Source: Spirochaetaceae bacterium (GTDB taxonomy: Bacteria > Spirochaetota > Spirochaetia > DSM-27196 > PWMO01). From it: 51,480 nucleotides of DNA. This document shows, one piece after another, positions 1-8,291 of this stretch; the first letter of the stretch is position 1, and each line of letters starts with the position of its first letter. The stretch is from contig REDW01000102.1 in NCBI GenBank assembly GCA_007693325.1, positions 1-51,480 on the forward strand, read 5' to 3'. Below the pieces are notes generated by a model, which was not told where the DNA came from, made no database searches, and was given only the letters and a program-made list of their open reading frames with translations. The position numbers and the translations under genes were made by a program.

Positions 1-2
1 AC

Positions 3-88
3 TGCCGGAGACGGGACTTGAACCCGTACAGACCTTACGGTCCGGGGGATTTTAAGTCCCCTGTGTCTACCAGTTTCACCACTCCGGC
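3..88 (-). tRNA. tRNA-Leu (anticodon UAA)
   Basis: Read on the minus strand, this 86-base sequence folds as a class II tRNA. The acceptor stem GCCGGAG pairs with CTCCGGC and the discriminator is A. The anticodon stem GGGGA/TCCCC has loop CTTAAAA, giving anticodon TAA. A variable arm (GGACCGTAAGGTC) and a T arm with GTTCAAGTC follow. CCA is not encoded. It is transcribed away from the diguanylate cyclase gene and has its own promoter at 98-127. Confidence 0.97.
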
Positions 89-97
89 GCGAAGCAA

Positions 98-127
98 ATA
101 GTACACCGCCGCCGGGGCAGCGGTCAA
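98..127 (-). promoter_or_regulatory. Promoter of tRNA-Leu
   Basis: On the minus strand TTGACC (127-122) is followed by an 18-base spacer and TACTAT (103-98). The tRNA 5' end lies 10 bases further on. This is a good sigma70-type match placed exactly where a tRNA promoter is expected. Confidence 0.65.
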
Positions 128-136
128 TGAATTGCG

Positions 137-165
137 TTTACGATAGGCGCGTAGCGTGATAGTAT
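137..165 (+). promoter_or_regulatory. Probable promoter of the GGDEF gene
   Basis: TTTACG (137-142), a 17-base spacer and TAGTAT (160-165) lie directly before the GTG start at 175. The predicted transcript would begin about 3 bases before the start codon and there is no Shine-Dalgarno sequence, so the mRNA may be nearly leaderless. Confidence 0.45.
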
Positions 166-174
166 GAGCGCCTT

Positions 175-1281
175 GTGAAAAATTCGGACCTGCTCGCCAA
201 ATTCAACTGGTGGCCATCCTTCTCTGTCGGCGACCGCAGCGCGTACCGTTTTGCCACCGTTACCCACTACATCTACCTGTTTTCCTTTTTTGCGCACGCC
301 GGATTCACTATTGTGTTTCTCCTGCTTGAGGCACCGATCCTTGCGGCGTACAACGTGGTCAGCTGCGTGGTCTTTATCCTTGCTGCAATTCTCAATCAGC
401 GCGGCCGTTATCGGCTGGCTTTTCACCTTGCAGCGCTGGAAGTGCTGCTGCATTCATCGCTGTGCGCCTTCCTGATCGGCTGGGAGACCGGATTTCACTA
501 CTTCATACCGGGGATCATTCCGTTTGCAGCCATCCTTCCGCAGACCTCGCGTTTGCGCAAGACGCTTCTGATTTCTCTGCTGATTGCAGGCTACGGCGTG
601 GTCTATTTTGCAAGCGATGCTGTGGCAAGCTTCTATCAGCTTGCGCCGCAGATGGTAACTGCTCTGAACTACATGAACCTGGTACTGACCTTTGGCGCGT
701 TCTCTTTCCTGGTTAACTATCTCGCCAGGGCGTCCACTCGCGCCGAAGAGCGCGTAACTGAGGCATCCCGAACCGATTATCTCACCGGAGTGCTCAACCG
801 TCGCGGAATGAGTGAAAGCCTCGATGCAGCCCGTTCGATAGCCAGACGCAGTGGACAACCGCTGACCGTTATCATCGGCGACCTCGACGATTTTAAAATG
901 ATCAATGACAATTACGGACACAACTGCGGCGATCACGTTCTGGTAGCAGTTACCGAACGGCTGCAAAGCAGTATCCGCGAAGAAGACCTGGTGGCCCGCT
1001 GGGGCGGAGAGGAATTTCTGATTCTGCTGCCGGCCACCAATACCGCCGGGGCGCAGAAGGTCGGCTGGAAGCTGTTGGCAAGCATTCGCGAGCAGCCGTT
1101 CATCTGCGGACTGCATTCGCTTCGCATGACCATCACTCTAGGCTTGGCCTCCGGCACCGGGCACGAGACCGCGGAAGACCTAATCGGACGGGCAGACCGC
1201 GCGCTCTACTACGGCAAGCAGAGCGGCAAGAATCGACTGATTTCCGAAGCTCCGGATTACAACGCTCAGACGCCGAAGTAG
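175..1281 (+). CDS. Membrane-bound diguanylate cyclase (GGDEF domain)
   Basis: This 368-residue protein probably makes cyclic di-GMP from two GTP at the inner face of the membrane. Residues about 28-183 hold roughly six hydrophobic segments of no recognised sensor family. Residues about 200-360 are a GGDEF domain. The active-site loop reads GGEEF at 277-281, so the cyclase should be active. An RxxD motif (REED, 268-271) sits five residues before it, the normal place for the product-inhibition I-site. The GTG start is used because the upstream ATG at 164 is out of frame and quickly stops. Its 3' end overlaps the convergent thioredoxin-fold gene by 16 bases. The input signal cannot be told from sequence. 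Confidence 0.93.
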   Translation: MKNSDLLAKFNWWPSFSVGDRSAYRFATVTHYIYLFSFFAHAGFTIVFLLLEAPILAAYNVVSCVVFILAAILNQRGRYRLAFHLAALEVLLHSSLCAFLIGWETGFHYFIPGIIPFAAILPQTSRLRKTLLISLLIAGYGVVYFASDAVASFYQLAPQMVTALNYMNLVLTFGAFSFLVNYLARASTRAEERVTEASRTDYLTGVLNRRGMSESLDAARSIARRSGQPLTVIIGDLDDFKMINDNYGHNCGDHVLVAVTERLQSSIREEDLVARWGGEEFLILLPATNTAGAQKVGWKLLASIREQPFICGLHSLRMTITLGLASGTGHETAEDLIGRADRALYYGKQSGKNRLISEAPDYNAQTPK

Positions 1282-1847
1282 CCCGGCTCGTTTCCCTGGC
1301 GCCACTTGATATTGCAGCCCATGCTGGGCTTCTGCTGTTCAGGTGCCGGCTTGCCGGCCAGCAGCGCGTCGAGCGCCGCTCGAAGGTCTCTGCCGTCCAC
1401 CGGTTTGTCGTTGCCGGGCCGTGAGTCATCCATCTGTCCGCGATAGAAGAGCTTGCCCTCACCGTCAAAAACAAAGAAGTCAGGAGTGCACGCCGCCTGG
1501 AACGCCTTGGCGGTCTCCTGGGTCTGGTCGTAGAGGTACGGGAAGCTGAAATCATTCTGGTGTGCAACCTCTGCCATCTTCTGCGGACTATCATCGGGGT
1601 GGGCATTGATATCATTTGCACTGATCGCCACCGCCTTGATACCCTTGGGCTGGTACTGCTTCACCAACGCAACCAGCGCTTGGCGGATGTGAATCACAAA
1701 CGGACAGTGGTTGCATATGAACATGACCAGCGTCCCCGGAGCGCCGGTGACCTCGGAACTCGAAACAGTCTTGCCGTCAGTATCGGGCAGCGAGAACTGC
1801 GGCATTGGCGTTCCCAACTGTAGCATTGTAGAAGGTGTTGCAGCCAT
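1266..1847 (-). CDS. Thioredoxin-fold (AhpC/TSA-type) redoxin
   Basis: A 193-residue cytoplasmic protein of the peroxiredoxin/thioredoxin-like superfamily. It starts with the typical redoxin opening (FSLPDTDGK near residue 18) and carries a CNHCPFV motif near residues 45-51, where thioredoxins have CxxC. A later ACTPDFFVFD segment matches the cis-Pro region of these proteins, here with an extra Cys. Close relatives are annotated only as thioredoxin family proteins, and the substrate is unknown. There is no signal peptide. An AAGGAG ribosome site lies about 7 bases before the ATG. The gene is divergent from pstS. The last residues carry another Cys in the sequence SMGCNIKW. Confidence 0.85.
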   Translation of the reverse strand: MAATPSTMLQLGTPMPQFSLPDTDGKTVSSSEVTGAPGTLVMFICNHCPFVIHIRQALVALVKQYQPKGIKAVAISANDINAHPDDSPQKMAEVAHQNDFSFPYLYDQTQETAKAFQAACTPDFFVFDGEGKLFYRGQMDDSRPGNDKPVDGRDLRAALDALLAGKPAPEQQKPSMGCNIKWRQGNEPGYFGV

Positions 1848-1935
1848 CTAATCACTCCTTGTAACTTCAAAGTAGCACATAAGTCAGTTTTTGCAAAATG
1901 CAAGCTGGTCGACGAGGCGCGTTTTGCGCTGTAGT

Positions 1936-2001
1936 GCTCACCAAACCTTAATCCAAAGCTAACTGGAATCTCACGGCTTCCTATCACGTTTCTAACCGTT
2001 G
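1936..2001 (+). promoter_or_regulatory. Array of six 11-base Pho-box-like direct repeats upstream of pstS
   Basis: Six back-to-back 11-base units can be read: GCTCACCAAAC, CTTAATCCAAA, GCTAACTGGAA, TCTCACGGCTT, CCTATCACGTT and TCTAACCGTTG. Each has a core like CT(A/C)AC in its first seven bases followed by four looser bases. PhoB/PhoP response regulators bind seven-base direct repeats with four-base spacers, the same 11-base period. The array sits directly upstream of the pst operon, which supports phosphate-starvation control. The regulator gene is not in this window. Confidence 0.65.
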
Positions 2002-2043
2002 CGCTGCACATTACACCCAGAATTAATCATTGGAGGAAGTAAG

Positions 2044-3201
2044 ATGAAGACAATCTATCGAACCATGACCCTAACTGCACTTACGCTGCTGGTAGCTGCA
2101 GCCGGCTTTGCCGGGGGAGCGCAGGAAGGAACCACGCCGGGCGCCGCGGCCGGCGGAACTTCGCGCGCACAGGCCGAGCTGCTCGGTGCCGGAGCGTCAT
2201 TTCCAGCGCCACTCATCACCGCGTGGGCCGATGAGTATCGCGACCTCACCGCTGGAGCGGTAACCATCAACTATCAGTCAATCGGTTCCGGCGGTGGTGT
2301 GCGGCAGTTCATGGAACAGACTATCATGTTCGGTGCCTCTGAGGCAGCGCTGAATGACGAGAATGCCGAACTGGCACGCCGCAACACCGGCGGCCTCGCG
2401 TACAACATGCCTATTACGCTCGGTGACGTTGTACTGACCTACAATGTACCCGGTGTCGATCAGGGCCTGGTATTCAGTCCGGACACCATAGCCGGTGCGT
2501 TTCTGGGCGAGATTACTCGCTGGAATGATCGCCGGATTGCCGAACTCAACCCGGGAGTCAACCTGCCAAATCTGCCTATCCAGATCGCGCACCGCTCAGA
2601 CGGATCGGGTACCACCAACATCTTCACCAACTACCTGACCAAGGTCAATTCGACCTGGGCCGACCGGATTGGCTTCGGCAGTTCGGTGAACTGGCCGGTT
2701 GGTTCAGGCGGAAACGGCAATGAAGGTGTGGCAGGCATCGTGCAGAGCACCCCCGGCGCGTTGGGTTATAACAGTCTGGTCTACGCGGTGCTGAACGACA
2801 TCACCTACGGGAGTGTCATCAACAACTCCGGAAATGTCATCGCTCCATCGCTGCAGGCCACCAGTCTGGCCGCCGCGGTCGATATCCCAACCGACGGCCG
2901 CATCATGCTGACAAACACCGATGCTCCACAGGGCTATCCGATTGCCGGCTTCGCCTGGGCGCTGGTGTATGAGAACCTCGACCAGAATCAGGCGATATCT
3001 ACCCGACAACAGGCCGAAGAGTTGACCCGCTTTCTCTACTGGGTTGTCACCGAGGGCCAGAATATTAACGAGAGCCTGGACTTTGCGCGTCTGCCCGATG
3101 ACGCCCAGACGCTTGCGCAGAGCATGATTGCGACGCTCAAGTGGCAGGGAGATCCGGTAGGTGAACAGGTGATCGCCGACGTGCGCGCCAACGGCTTCTG
3201 A
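2044..3201 (+). CDS. pstS: Phosphate ABC transporter, periplasmic phosphate-binding protein PstS
   Basis: PstS captures inorganic phosphate in the periplasm and delivers it to PstCA. The ATG at 2044 is chosen because GGAGG lies just before it (2031-2035) and a signal peptide follows at once, ending near FAGGAQEG, a form common in spirochaetal binding proteins. No lipobox cysteine is present, so it is probably soluble. The mature protein (385 residues in total) has the family hallmarks GAGASFPAPL near the N-terminus, a SIGSGGGVRQF segment, and HRSDGSGTTNIF, which forms part of the phosphate site. It is the first gene of a six-gene operon behind a Pho-box-like array. Confidence 0.96.
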   Translation: MKTIYRTMTLTALTLLVAAAGFAGGAQEGTTPGAAAGGTSRAQAELLGAGASFPAPLITAWADEYRDLTAGAVTINYQSIGSGGGVRQFMEQTIMFGASEAALNDENAELARRNTGGLAYNMPITLGDVVLTYNVPGVDQGLVFSPDTIAGAFLGEITRWNDRRIAELNPGVNLPNLPIQIAHRSDGSGTTNIFTNYLTKVNSTWADRIGFGSSVNWPVGSGGNGNEGVAGIVQSTPGALGYNSLVYAVLNDITYGSVINNSGNVIAPSLQATSLAAAVDIPTDGRIMLTNTDAPQGYPIAGFAWALVYENLDQNQAISTRQQAEELTRFLYWVVTEGQNINESLDFARLPDDAQTLAQSMIATLKWQGDPVGEQVIADVRANGF

Positions 3202-3210
3202 GGAACGACA

Positions 3211-4194
3211 ATGACAGATACGGTGCTGCCGGCGCTTCGATCCAGGACGCTGGTCCCCGCGCGCTACCGGGCGCCGGGAGATCGGGTCTTCAAGACCGTG
3301 GTGGTCGTGCTGGCCAGCGGAATCATAGCGCTGGCACTGGCGATGGCTGTGGTGATCTACCTGGAGGCCGCGCCGACGTTTCGTGCTTTCGGCTACGTCA
3401 GTTTTCTGACCGAAACTACCTGGGATCCGGTAGCCGCAATTCACGGGGCGCTGCCGTTTATCCTGGGAACGCTGCTGACCAGTTTCAGCGCGCTGTTGCT
3501 GGCCGTCTTTCCGGCACTCGGCGTGGCAATCTTCACTGCGGAATACGCACCGCGCTGGCTGGCTGAAATCATTAACTACACTGTGGATCTGCTGGCCGCA
3601 ATCCCCAGTGTTGTAATCGGGCTGTGGGGAATATTCAACTTTGCACCCCAGATCCGCGATGCGGTCTATATGCCGATCTACATGTGGGCGCTCGAGGATG
3701 CCGAGTGGCTGGTGCCGATCATCGGTGCCCCATCGACCTACAACTTTGTAACCGCCACACTGATACTGGCGCTGATGATTGTTCCGTATACGGTGGCGTT
3801 GTCACGCGACGCAATCGGGCAGGTACCGAAAGAACAGCGCGAAGCTGCGTGGGCGCTGGGTGCAACTCGCTGGGAGGTCATCCGCAATTCGGTGTTGCCG
3901 TACGCGCGCACCGGAATCATCGCCGGCATTCTGCTGTCACTGGCGCGCGCGCTGGGAGAAACCATGGCGGTGGCAATGCTGATCGGTAACCGCAACCGTC
4001 TGCCGTTCACTCTGTTTGGCCCGGCGGCTACCATGCCGTCGGTCATTATCAACGAATTCCGCGAGGCAGTGGAACCGTTGCACTACTCGAGCATCATGGC
4101 GGTCGGCTTCTACCTGTTCATCGTAACCATTGGAATCAACCTGCTGGCAAGCTGGATACAGCAGAAACTCAGTCTGACCAAGGGGACCCTATGA
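3211..4194 (+). CDS. pstC: Phosphate ABC transporter permease PstC
   Basis: A 327-residue inner-membrane permease that pairs with PstA to form the phosphate channel. It has an N-terminal membrane anchor (about residues 28-52), a periplasmic loop, and a five-helix binding-protein-dependent transport domain. The cytoplasmic EAA loop that docks the ATPase is visible as EAAWALGATRWEVI. The start lies 9 bases after the pstS stop, with GAGGA overlapping that stop. Its stop codon overlaps the pstA start by 4 bases (ATGA), so the two permeases are translationally coupled. Confidence 0.95.
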   Translation: MTDTVLPALRSRTLVPARYRAPGDRVFKTVVVVLASGIIALALAMAVVIYLEAAPTFRAFGYVSFLTETTWDPVAAIHGALPFILGTLLTSFSALLLAVFPALGVAIFTAEYAPRWLAEIINYTVDLLAAIPSVVIGLWGIFNFAPQIRDAVYMPIYMWALEDAEWLVPIIGAPSTYNFVTATLILALMIVPYTVALSRDAIGQVPKEQREAAWALGATRWEVIRNSVLPYARTGIIAGILLSLARALGETMAVAMLIGNRNRLPFTLFGPAATMPSVIINEFREAVEPLHYSSIMAVGFYLFIVTIGINLLASWIQQKLSLTKGTL

Positions 4195-5048
4195 CACTGC
4201 AGGCACGTTACGCGCGAGACCGGCTGGTGGAAATATCGATTATCCTGTTGACGCTGCTGGTTGTTGTCCCGCTGTTGATCATTATTGTCTACGTCATCAT
4301 GAACGGTTTCAGCGCCCTGAATCTAAGCTTCTTCACCGAAGAGTTGGGCAGCCCGGCGCGCGCCATGCAGGGCCGTCCTGCGGGACTGATGCACTCTATC
4401 ATCGGGACAATAGTAATCGACCTGGTTGCGCTGATGATGGCGGTTCCGTTTGGCATTGCAACCGGAATCATGATGTCTGAGTACCACGAGCATCCGTTTT
4501 CGCCGGTGGCCCGGCTGATGACCAGCACGCTGAACGGCATGCCCGCGGTCCTCATGGGGCTTCTGGCGTACGCCCTGGTAGTCAAAAACACCGGCGGGTT
4601 CTCGGCGCTTGCCGGTTCGGTAGCTCTGGCCTTCGTAATGGTACCGATCATCGCACGCACCACCGAGAGCGTTCTGCGGATTACGCCGTGGAGTCTGCGC
4701 GAGGCAGGGCTCGCCCTGGGCCTGCCTCGCTGGAAAGTCACCATGTCTCTGGTGTTGCCGGCCGCGCGCGCCGGGGTGATCACGGGCATACTGATCGCGT
4801 TTGCACGGGCCGCCGGTGAAGCAGCACCGCTATTGCTTACCTCGTTCGGCAATAACTACTTCAGCATCGATCTGACAAGCCCGATGGACACCCTGCCGCA
4901 GCGGCTGTACAGCCTGGCGATCAGCCCGTACCGGCAGTGGCATTCGATGGGCTGGGGTGGGGCTATCATTCTGCTGCTGTTCGTAATGATCACGTTTTAC
5001 GTTGGTCGGGTGGTAATTCGCAAACTTGAGAAATATACCAACTCCTGA
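4191..5048 (+). CDS. pstA: Phosphate ABC transporter permease PstA
   Basis: The second phosphate permease subunit, 285 residues, with an N-terminal anchor followed by a transport domain of about five helices. The EAA loop reads REAGLALGLPRWKV. The start overlaps the end of pstC in an ATGA junction. The protein is close to the usual PstA length and shows no obvious defect. With PstC and a PstB dimer it should form the complete importer. Confidence 0.95.
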   Translation: MTLQARYARDRLVEISIILLTLLVVVPLLIIIVYVIMNGFSALNLSFFTEELGSPARAMQGRPAGLMHSIIGTIVIDLVALMMAVPFGIATGIMMSEYHEHPFSPVARLMTSTLNGMPAVLMGLLAYALVVKNTGGFSALAGSVALAFVMVPIIARTTESVLRITPWSLREAGLALGLPRWKVTMSLVLPAARAGVITGILIAFARAAGEAAPLLLTSFGNNYFSIDLTSPMDTLPQRLYSLAISPYRQWHSMGWGGAIILLLFVMITFYVGRVVIRKLEKYTNS

Positions 5049-5060
5049 GGAGAACAGAAG

Positions 5061-5912
5061 ATGTCTTCCGTTGAACAAGGACAAGCTGTGCAATCCGCGC
5101 CGGCGTACCACACAAATGACCGGCACCCTGCACCCGAGCGCATCAGCGGTGAAGCCCCGCGGATGCAGACCGATAATCTGACCGTACGCTACGGCGTGTC
5201 AACCTTCGGCATACGCGACGTAAGCATGCCGGTATTTGACCGGCGTATTACCGCGCTTATCGGTCCTTCCGGCTGCGGCAAGTCGACCTTTTTGCGCGCA
5301 CTCAACCGAATGCACGATCTGGGCGCGGACATCGAGGTCAGCGGTGCGGCTTACCTGGATGGAGAGAACATCTACCAACCCGGGGTGGACCCGGTAGTGG
5401 TACGCCGCAGAGTTGGCATGGTGTTTCAGAAACCCACGCCGTTCCCTACCAAGTCAATCTACGAGAACGTCTGCACCGGACTGCGGCTGGCAGGCATCCG
5501 TCGCAAGAGCGTGCTCGATGAAGCGGTGCAGAAGGCGCTCAGCGATGCAGTTTTGTGGGATGAAGTCAAGGATCGGCTGAAGAGTCCCGGTGGCAGCCTT
5601 TCGGGTGGGCAGCAGCAGCGCCTGTGCATTGCGCGCGCGCTGGCGGTTGAGCCGGAGGTACTCCTGATGGATGAGCCTACCAGCTCGCTGGACCCCAACG
5701 CTACCATGCGTATCGAACAGCTGATCCAGCAACTCAAACAGCAGGTTACGATTGTCATCGTTACCCACAATATGCAGCAGGCGAAACGTGTCAGCGACTA
5801 TACGGCATTTTTCTACGTTGGCGAGATGGTAGAGCTTGCACCTACGCCCGAGATCTTCAGCTCCCCGAAGCAGCCGCGCACTGCCGAGTATCTGCACGGA
5901 ACGTTCAGTTGA
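5061..5912 (+). CDS. pstB: Phosphate ABC transporter ATP-binding protein PstB
   Basis: This ATPase drives phosphate import. Of its 283 residues the first 35 or so are an extra polar leader before the conserved core. Walker A is GPSGCGKST (68-76), the ABC signature is LSGGQQQ (180-186), Walker B is VLLMDEP (200-206) and the switch histidine is H236. The insert and pattern match PstB rather than other ABC ATPases. A GAGGAG ribosome site at 5047-5052 supports the ATG at 5061. No phoU gene follows; the next gene is a Fic-like protein. Confidence 0.96.
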   Translation: MSSVEQGQAVQSAPAYHTNDRHPAPERISGEAPRMQTDNLTVRYGVSTFGIRDVSMPVFDRRITALIGPSGCGKSTFLRALNRMHDLGADIEVSGAAYLDGENIYQPGVDPVVVRRRVGMVFQKPTPFPTKSIYENVCTGLRLAGIRRKSVLDEAVQKALSDAVLWDEVKDRLKSPGGSLSGGQQQRLCIARALAVEPEVLLMDEPTSSLDPNATMRIEQLIQQLKQQVTIVIVTHNMQQAKRVSDYTAFFYVGEMVELAPTPEIFSSPKQPRTAEYLHGTFS

Positions 5913-5921
5913 CCTGAATCG

Positions 5922-6575
5922 ATGCGCAAAGTATTCAACCTTAAGGCGATCGAAGGGTCGCTGAAGGGCTTCCAGAGCGTGTTTCCACAGATTAACGATC
6001 AGCTTGCGATTCGTCGCGAAGAGCTGACGGATTCCATGGTCGAGCAGATTGTTGAAGCGTATCACTTCCTCAACAATCTGCTGAACAAGCAGATCGACAT
6101 CTTCACTCCGGCAGGCTTGCACGCGCTGTTGGAAATGAACCATATTGTGCTCTGTGGTACAGAAAAGGATACACGCTCACAGTACTACTTTCACCTCGAA
6201 GAGACGCGCAAGAGTTTCCTGCGCCAGATCCGGCCAATCAAGGATTGGGTGCTGCGAAAACGCAGCGTGAGCGATCCCTATTACCTTGCCACCGGCTTCT
6301 ATTCGCAAATGCTGAGCCGGCCACAGCTGTTTCTCGAAGGAAACCACCGTACCGGCAACGTTATTCTCAACTACCTGCTGATCAGCAAGGGGTCTGCGCC
6401 CTATATCGTAACCGAGTACAATGCCCGCGGTTACTTCGACATATCCGGAGACATCAAGTTCACAGAGAACGGCAACTATTTCGACACCGCGCTGCGCATG
6501 CCGGGACACCGCAGCCGTTTTCGCGCCTTCCTGCGGACTCAGGTTCGAGGCGAATTCGTGTACAACGCGGAGTAA
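5922..6575 (+). CDS. Fic-like protein with degenerate active site, in the pst operon
   Basis: A 217-residue soluble protein of unknown function. Residues 135-145 (QLFLEGNHRTG) resemble the Fic core motif HPFx(D/E)GNGRxxR, and the flanking helices (ATGFYSQML before, NVILNYLLI after) fit a Fic helix pair. The catalytic histidine position holds Gln135, and the second glycine of GNG is His142, so AMP transfer by the usual mechanism looks unlikely. The gene starts 9 bases after pstB and ends 4 bases before the Na/Pi-type gene, so it is part of the phosphate operon. The Fic assignment rests on this short motif and on predicted helices seen by eye; it may be a phosphate-signalling adaptor instead. 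Confidence 0.6.
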   Translation: MRKVFNLKAIEGSLKGFQSVFPQINDQLAIRREELTDSMVEQIVEAYHFLNNLLNKQIDIFTPAGLHALLEMNHIVLCGTEKDTRSQYYFHLEETRKSFLRQIRPIKDWVLRKRSVSDPYYLATGFYSQMLSRPQLFLEGNHRTGNVILNYLLISKGSAPYIVTEYNARGYFDISGDIKFTENGNYFDTALRMPGHRSRFRAFLRTQVRGEFVYNAE

Positions 6576-6579
6576 CAGC

Positions 6580-8289
6580 ATGCAGGCAGTACTGACGGTG
6601 GCCGCCGCAATCGGTTCAATCGGCATATTCATGGCCGGATTCATCCAGCTCACCGGTGCTTCGATGCGGCTCATCGGCCCGTGGTTTCGCGCCGGGGTTA
6701 CTGACCGCCACGCGAGTGCCCGCGACAGAATGTTGCTCGGCGTTGGCGGGGGTGCCGGCGGCTCCGGCGTATCGGCGGTTGTATCGCTGCTGTCACTGGT
6801 TGACGGTGGTGCGCTGGAGGCGCGGCACACGCCGTGGATTCTGATCGGTATCAACCTCGGCGCAACTGCAGCGTGCTGGATAGTGGCGCTGGGCGGCTTC
6901 CGCACAACGCTGGCACCGGTTGCGCTGCTGCTGTTTGCCTGTGCACTGCCGTTTCGTCGCAGCGCAACGCTGGGACGCTACACCCATCCCGACGTGCTCA
7001 GCGGGCTCGCGCTGCTGATGCTGGGAATTGACCTCATCACCGCCCGGGTGGTGGTAATAGCCGATGCACCGCAGCTGATGCGCGTCTTGCAGCACCTGTT
7101 TGAAAGCGGCGCAGCACCGCTGCTGGGGTTTGGACTTGGAGTTGTGATTTCTGCCCTGTTGCGGTCATCGGTAGGAGCCGTGGTTCTGGCAATGTCTCTG
7201 ATGATTCGCGGCTGGCTGCCGTTTGAGCCGGCGGCGGCGATGGTGCTGGGCGGCAACGCCGGGGTTGCGTTGACCGGCTACCTGGCGGCCGGAGGTCTTG
7301 CAGCAGATGCACGGCGCAGCGCCATGATTCACCTGTTGATCAGTGGATTAGCCTGCGTCTGGGCCGCGTTGGTGTTCAGCCCACTGCTGAGTATTACCAG
7401 CGCACTGCTTGTCGGAACCCCATCCGCCACACTGGCAGCTGCGCGATTGGCCCTCTTCCATAGCCTGGTACACGCGATAAATGCCTTGCTGTTCCTGCCG
7501 TCCAAATGCGTCATACTCACCGTTTCTGAGCGTCTGGTTCCCTGCGAGGCAGCGTCTGCGCACGGAGAGAACAACAGCTACTCGCTGGCACTGCTTCCGC
7601 CAACCTATCCCGAGGCGCTCGACGCCAACCTGATACGCTTACGGTCGGGACTGGCCAGAATGGCAGAGCTGGCCTACGAGATGCTGATGATCGTCATCAA
7701 TACCTCTCAGCTCGGTGATTCGGCCGCGGAGCAGACCGAGCGGGTGGTAGGGTTGCGCTTCTCGATAAAGCAGCTCGAAGAGGAGATATCGGCTGCGCTG
7801 ACCAGCAGCGTGCAACTGCCGTGTAGCCGCACGCAGGCCGAAAGAATACAGCAACAGCAACGCACCGCGCAGCAGATTTCGCTGATCAGTGACGATTGCT
7901 ACAAGACGATGCGCCTGCTCGAACTCAGCTACCGCAAGAATTACCGCTTCCACCAGCAGAGCCACGATGAGCTTTTCGACTTTACCTCACAGATTCTGGA
8001 CTTTCTGAAGTACAACAGCGATTACCTGGCCGGCAATATTGACACTCCGAACTGGAACGTGGCCAATCGCATGGAGGATACCATTGACGAGGTGCGCGAC
8101 AAGCTCAAGCGGCGCGTCAGCGAAGTGCTGCGCAGCAATGAAGAAGCCGATATCAAGGCAGAGCTTGCCTTCATCGATATCGTGTCGCACCTCGAGCACG
8201 TAGGCGACCGTTGCCTCACCATATCCGACAGCGTGCGCAAACTGACCCCGAGACGGCGACTGCTGCGCAAACGGCCTGCCTCAGGTTGA
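6580..8289 (+). CDS. Na/Pi cotransporter-like membrane protein with PhoU-like C-terminal domain
   Basis: A 569-residue protein. Residues 1 to about 340 contain eight or nine hydrophobic segments with the duplicated layout of the NptA/YjbB family. Residues about 360-569 are a charged helical region resembling PhoU. The ATG at 6580 is chosen because it lies 4 bases after the previous stop and begins the first membrane helix. The family's repeated QSSSA motif, which binds sodium and phosphate, is not visible: the matching places read GGSGVSA and LRSSVGA. It may therefore be a changed transporter or a sensor. It is the last gene of the pst operon, which has no separate phoU, so this tail could take over that role. 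The gene ends 2 bases from the convergent helicase gene. Confidence 0.75.
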   Translation: MQAVLTVAAAIGSIGIFMAGFIQLTGASMRLIGPWFRAGVTDRHASARDRMLLGVGGGAGGSGVSAVVSLLSLVDGGALEARHTPWILIGINLGATAACWIVALGGFRTTLAPVALLLFACALPFRRSATLGRYTHPDVLSGLALLMLGIDLITARVVVIADAPQLMRVLQHLFESGAAPLLGFGLGVVISALLRSSVGAVVLAMSLMIRGWLPFEPAAAMVLGGNAGVALTGYLAAGGLAADARRSAMIHLLISGLACVWAALVFSPLLSITSALLVGTPSATLAAARLALFHSLVHAINALLFLPSKCVILTVSERLVPCEAASAHGENNSYSLALLPPTYPEALDANLIRLRSGLARMAELAYEMLMIVINTSQLGDSAAEQTERVVGLRFSIKQLEEEISAALTSSVQLPCSRTQAERIQQQQRTAQQISLISDDCYKTMRLLELSYRKNYRFHQQSHDELFDFTSQILDFLKYNSDYLAGNIDTPNWNVANRMEDTIDEVRDKLKRRVSEVLRSNEEADIKAELAFIDIVSHLEHVGDRCLTISDSVRKLTPRRRLLRKRPASG

Positions 8290-8291
8290 GC

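Noticed and set aside
1999-2043. Upstream start for pstS at 1999
   Set aside because: It would put 15 polar residues before the signal peptide and overlap the Pho-box-like array; GGAGG points to the ATG at 2044.
6421-6579. Longer N-terminus for the Na/Pi-like protein from 6421
   Set aside because: The extra 53 residues lie inside the Fic-like gene and do not resemble a membrane protein start; the ATG at 6580 opens directly into the first helix.
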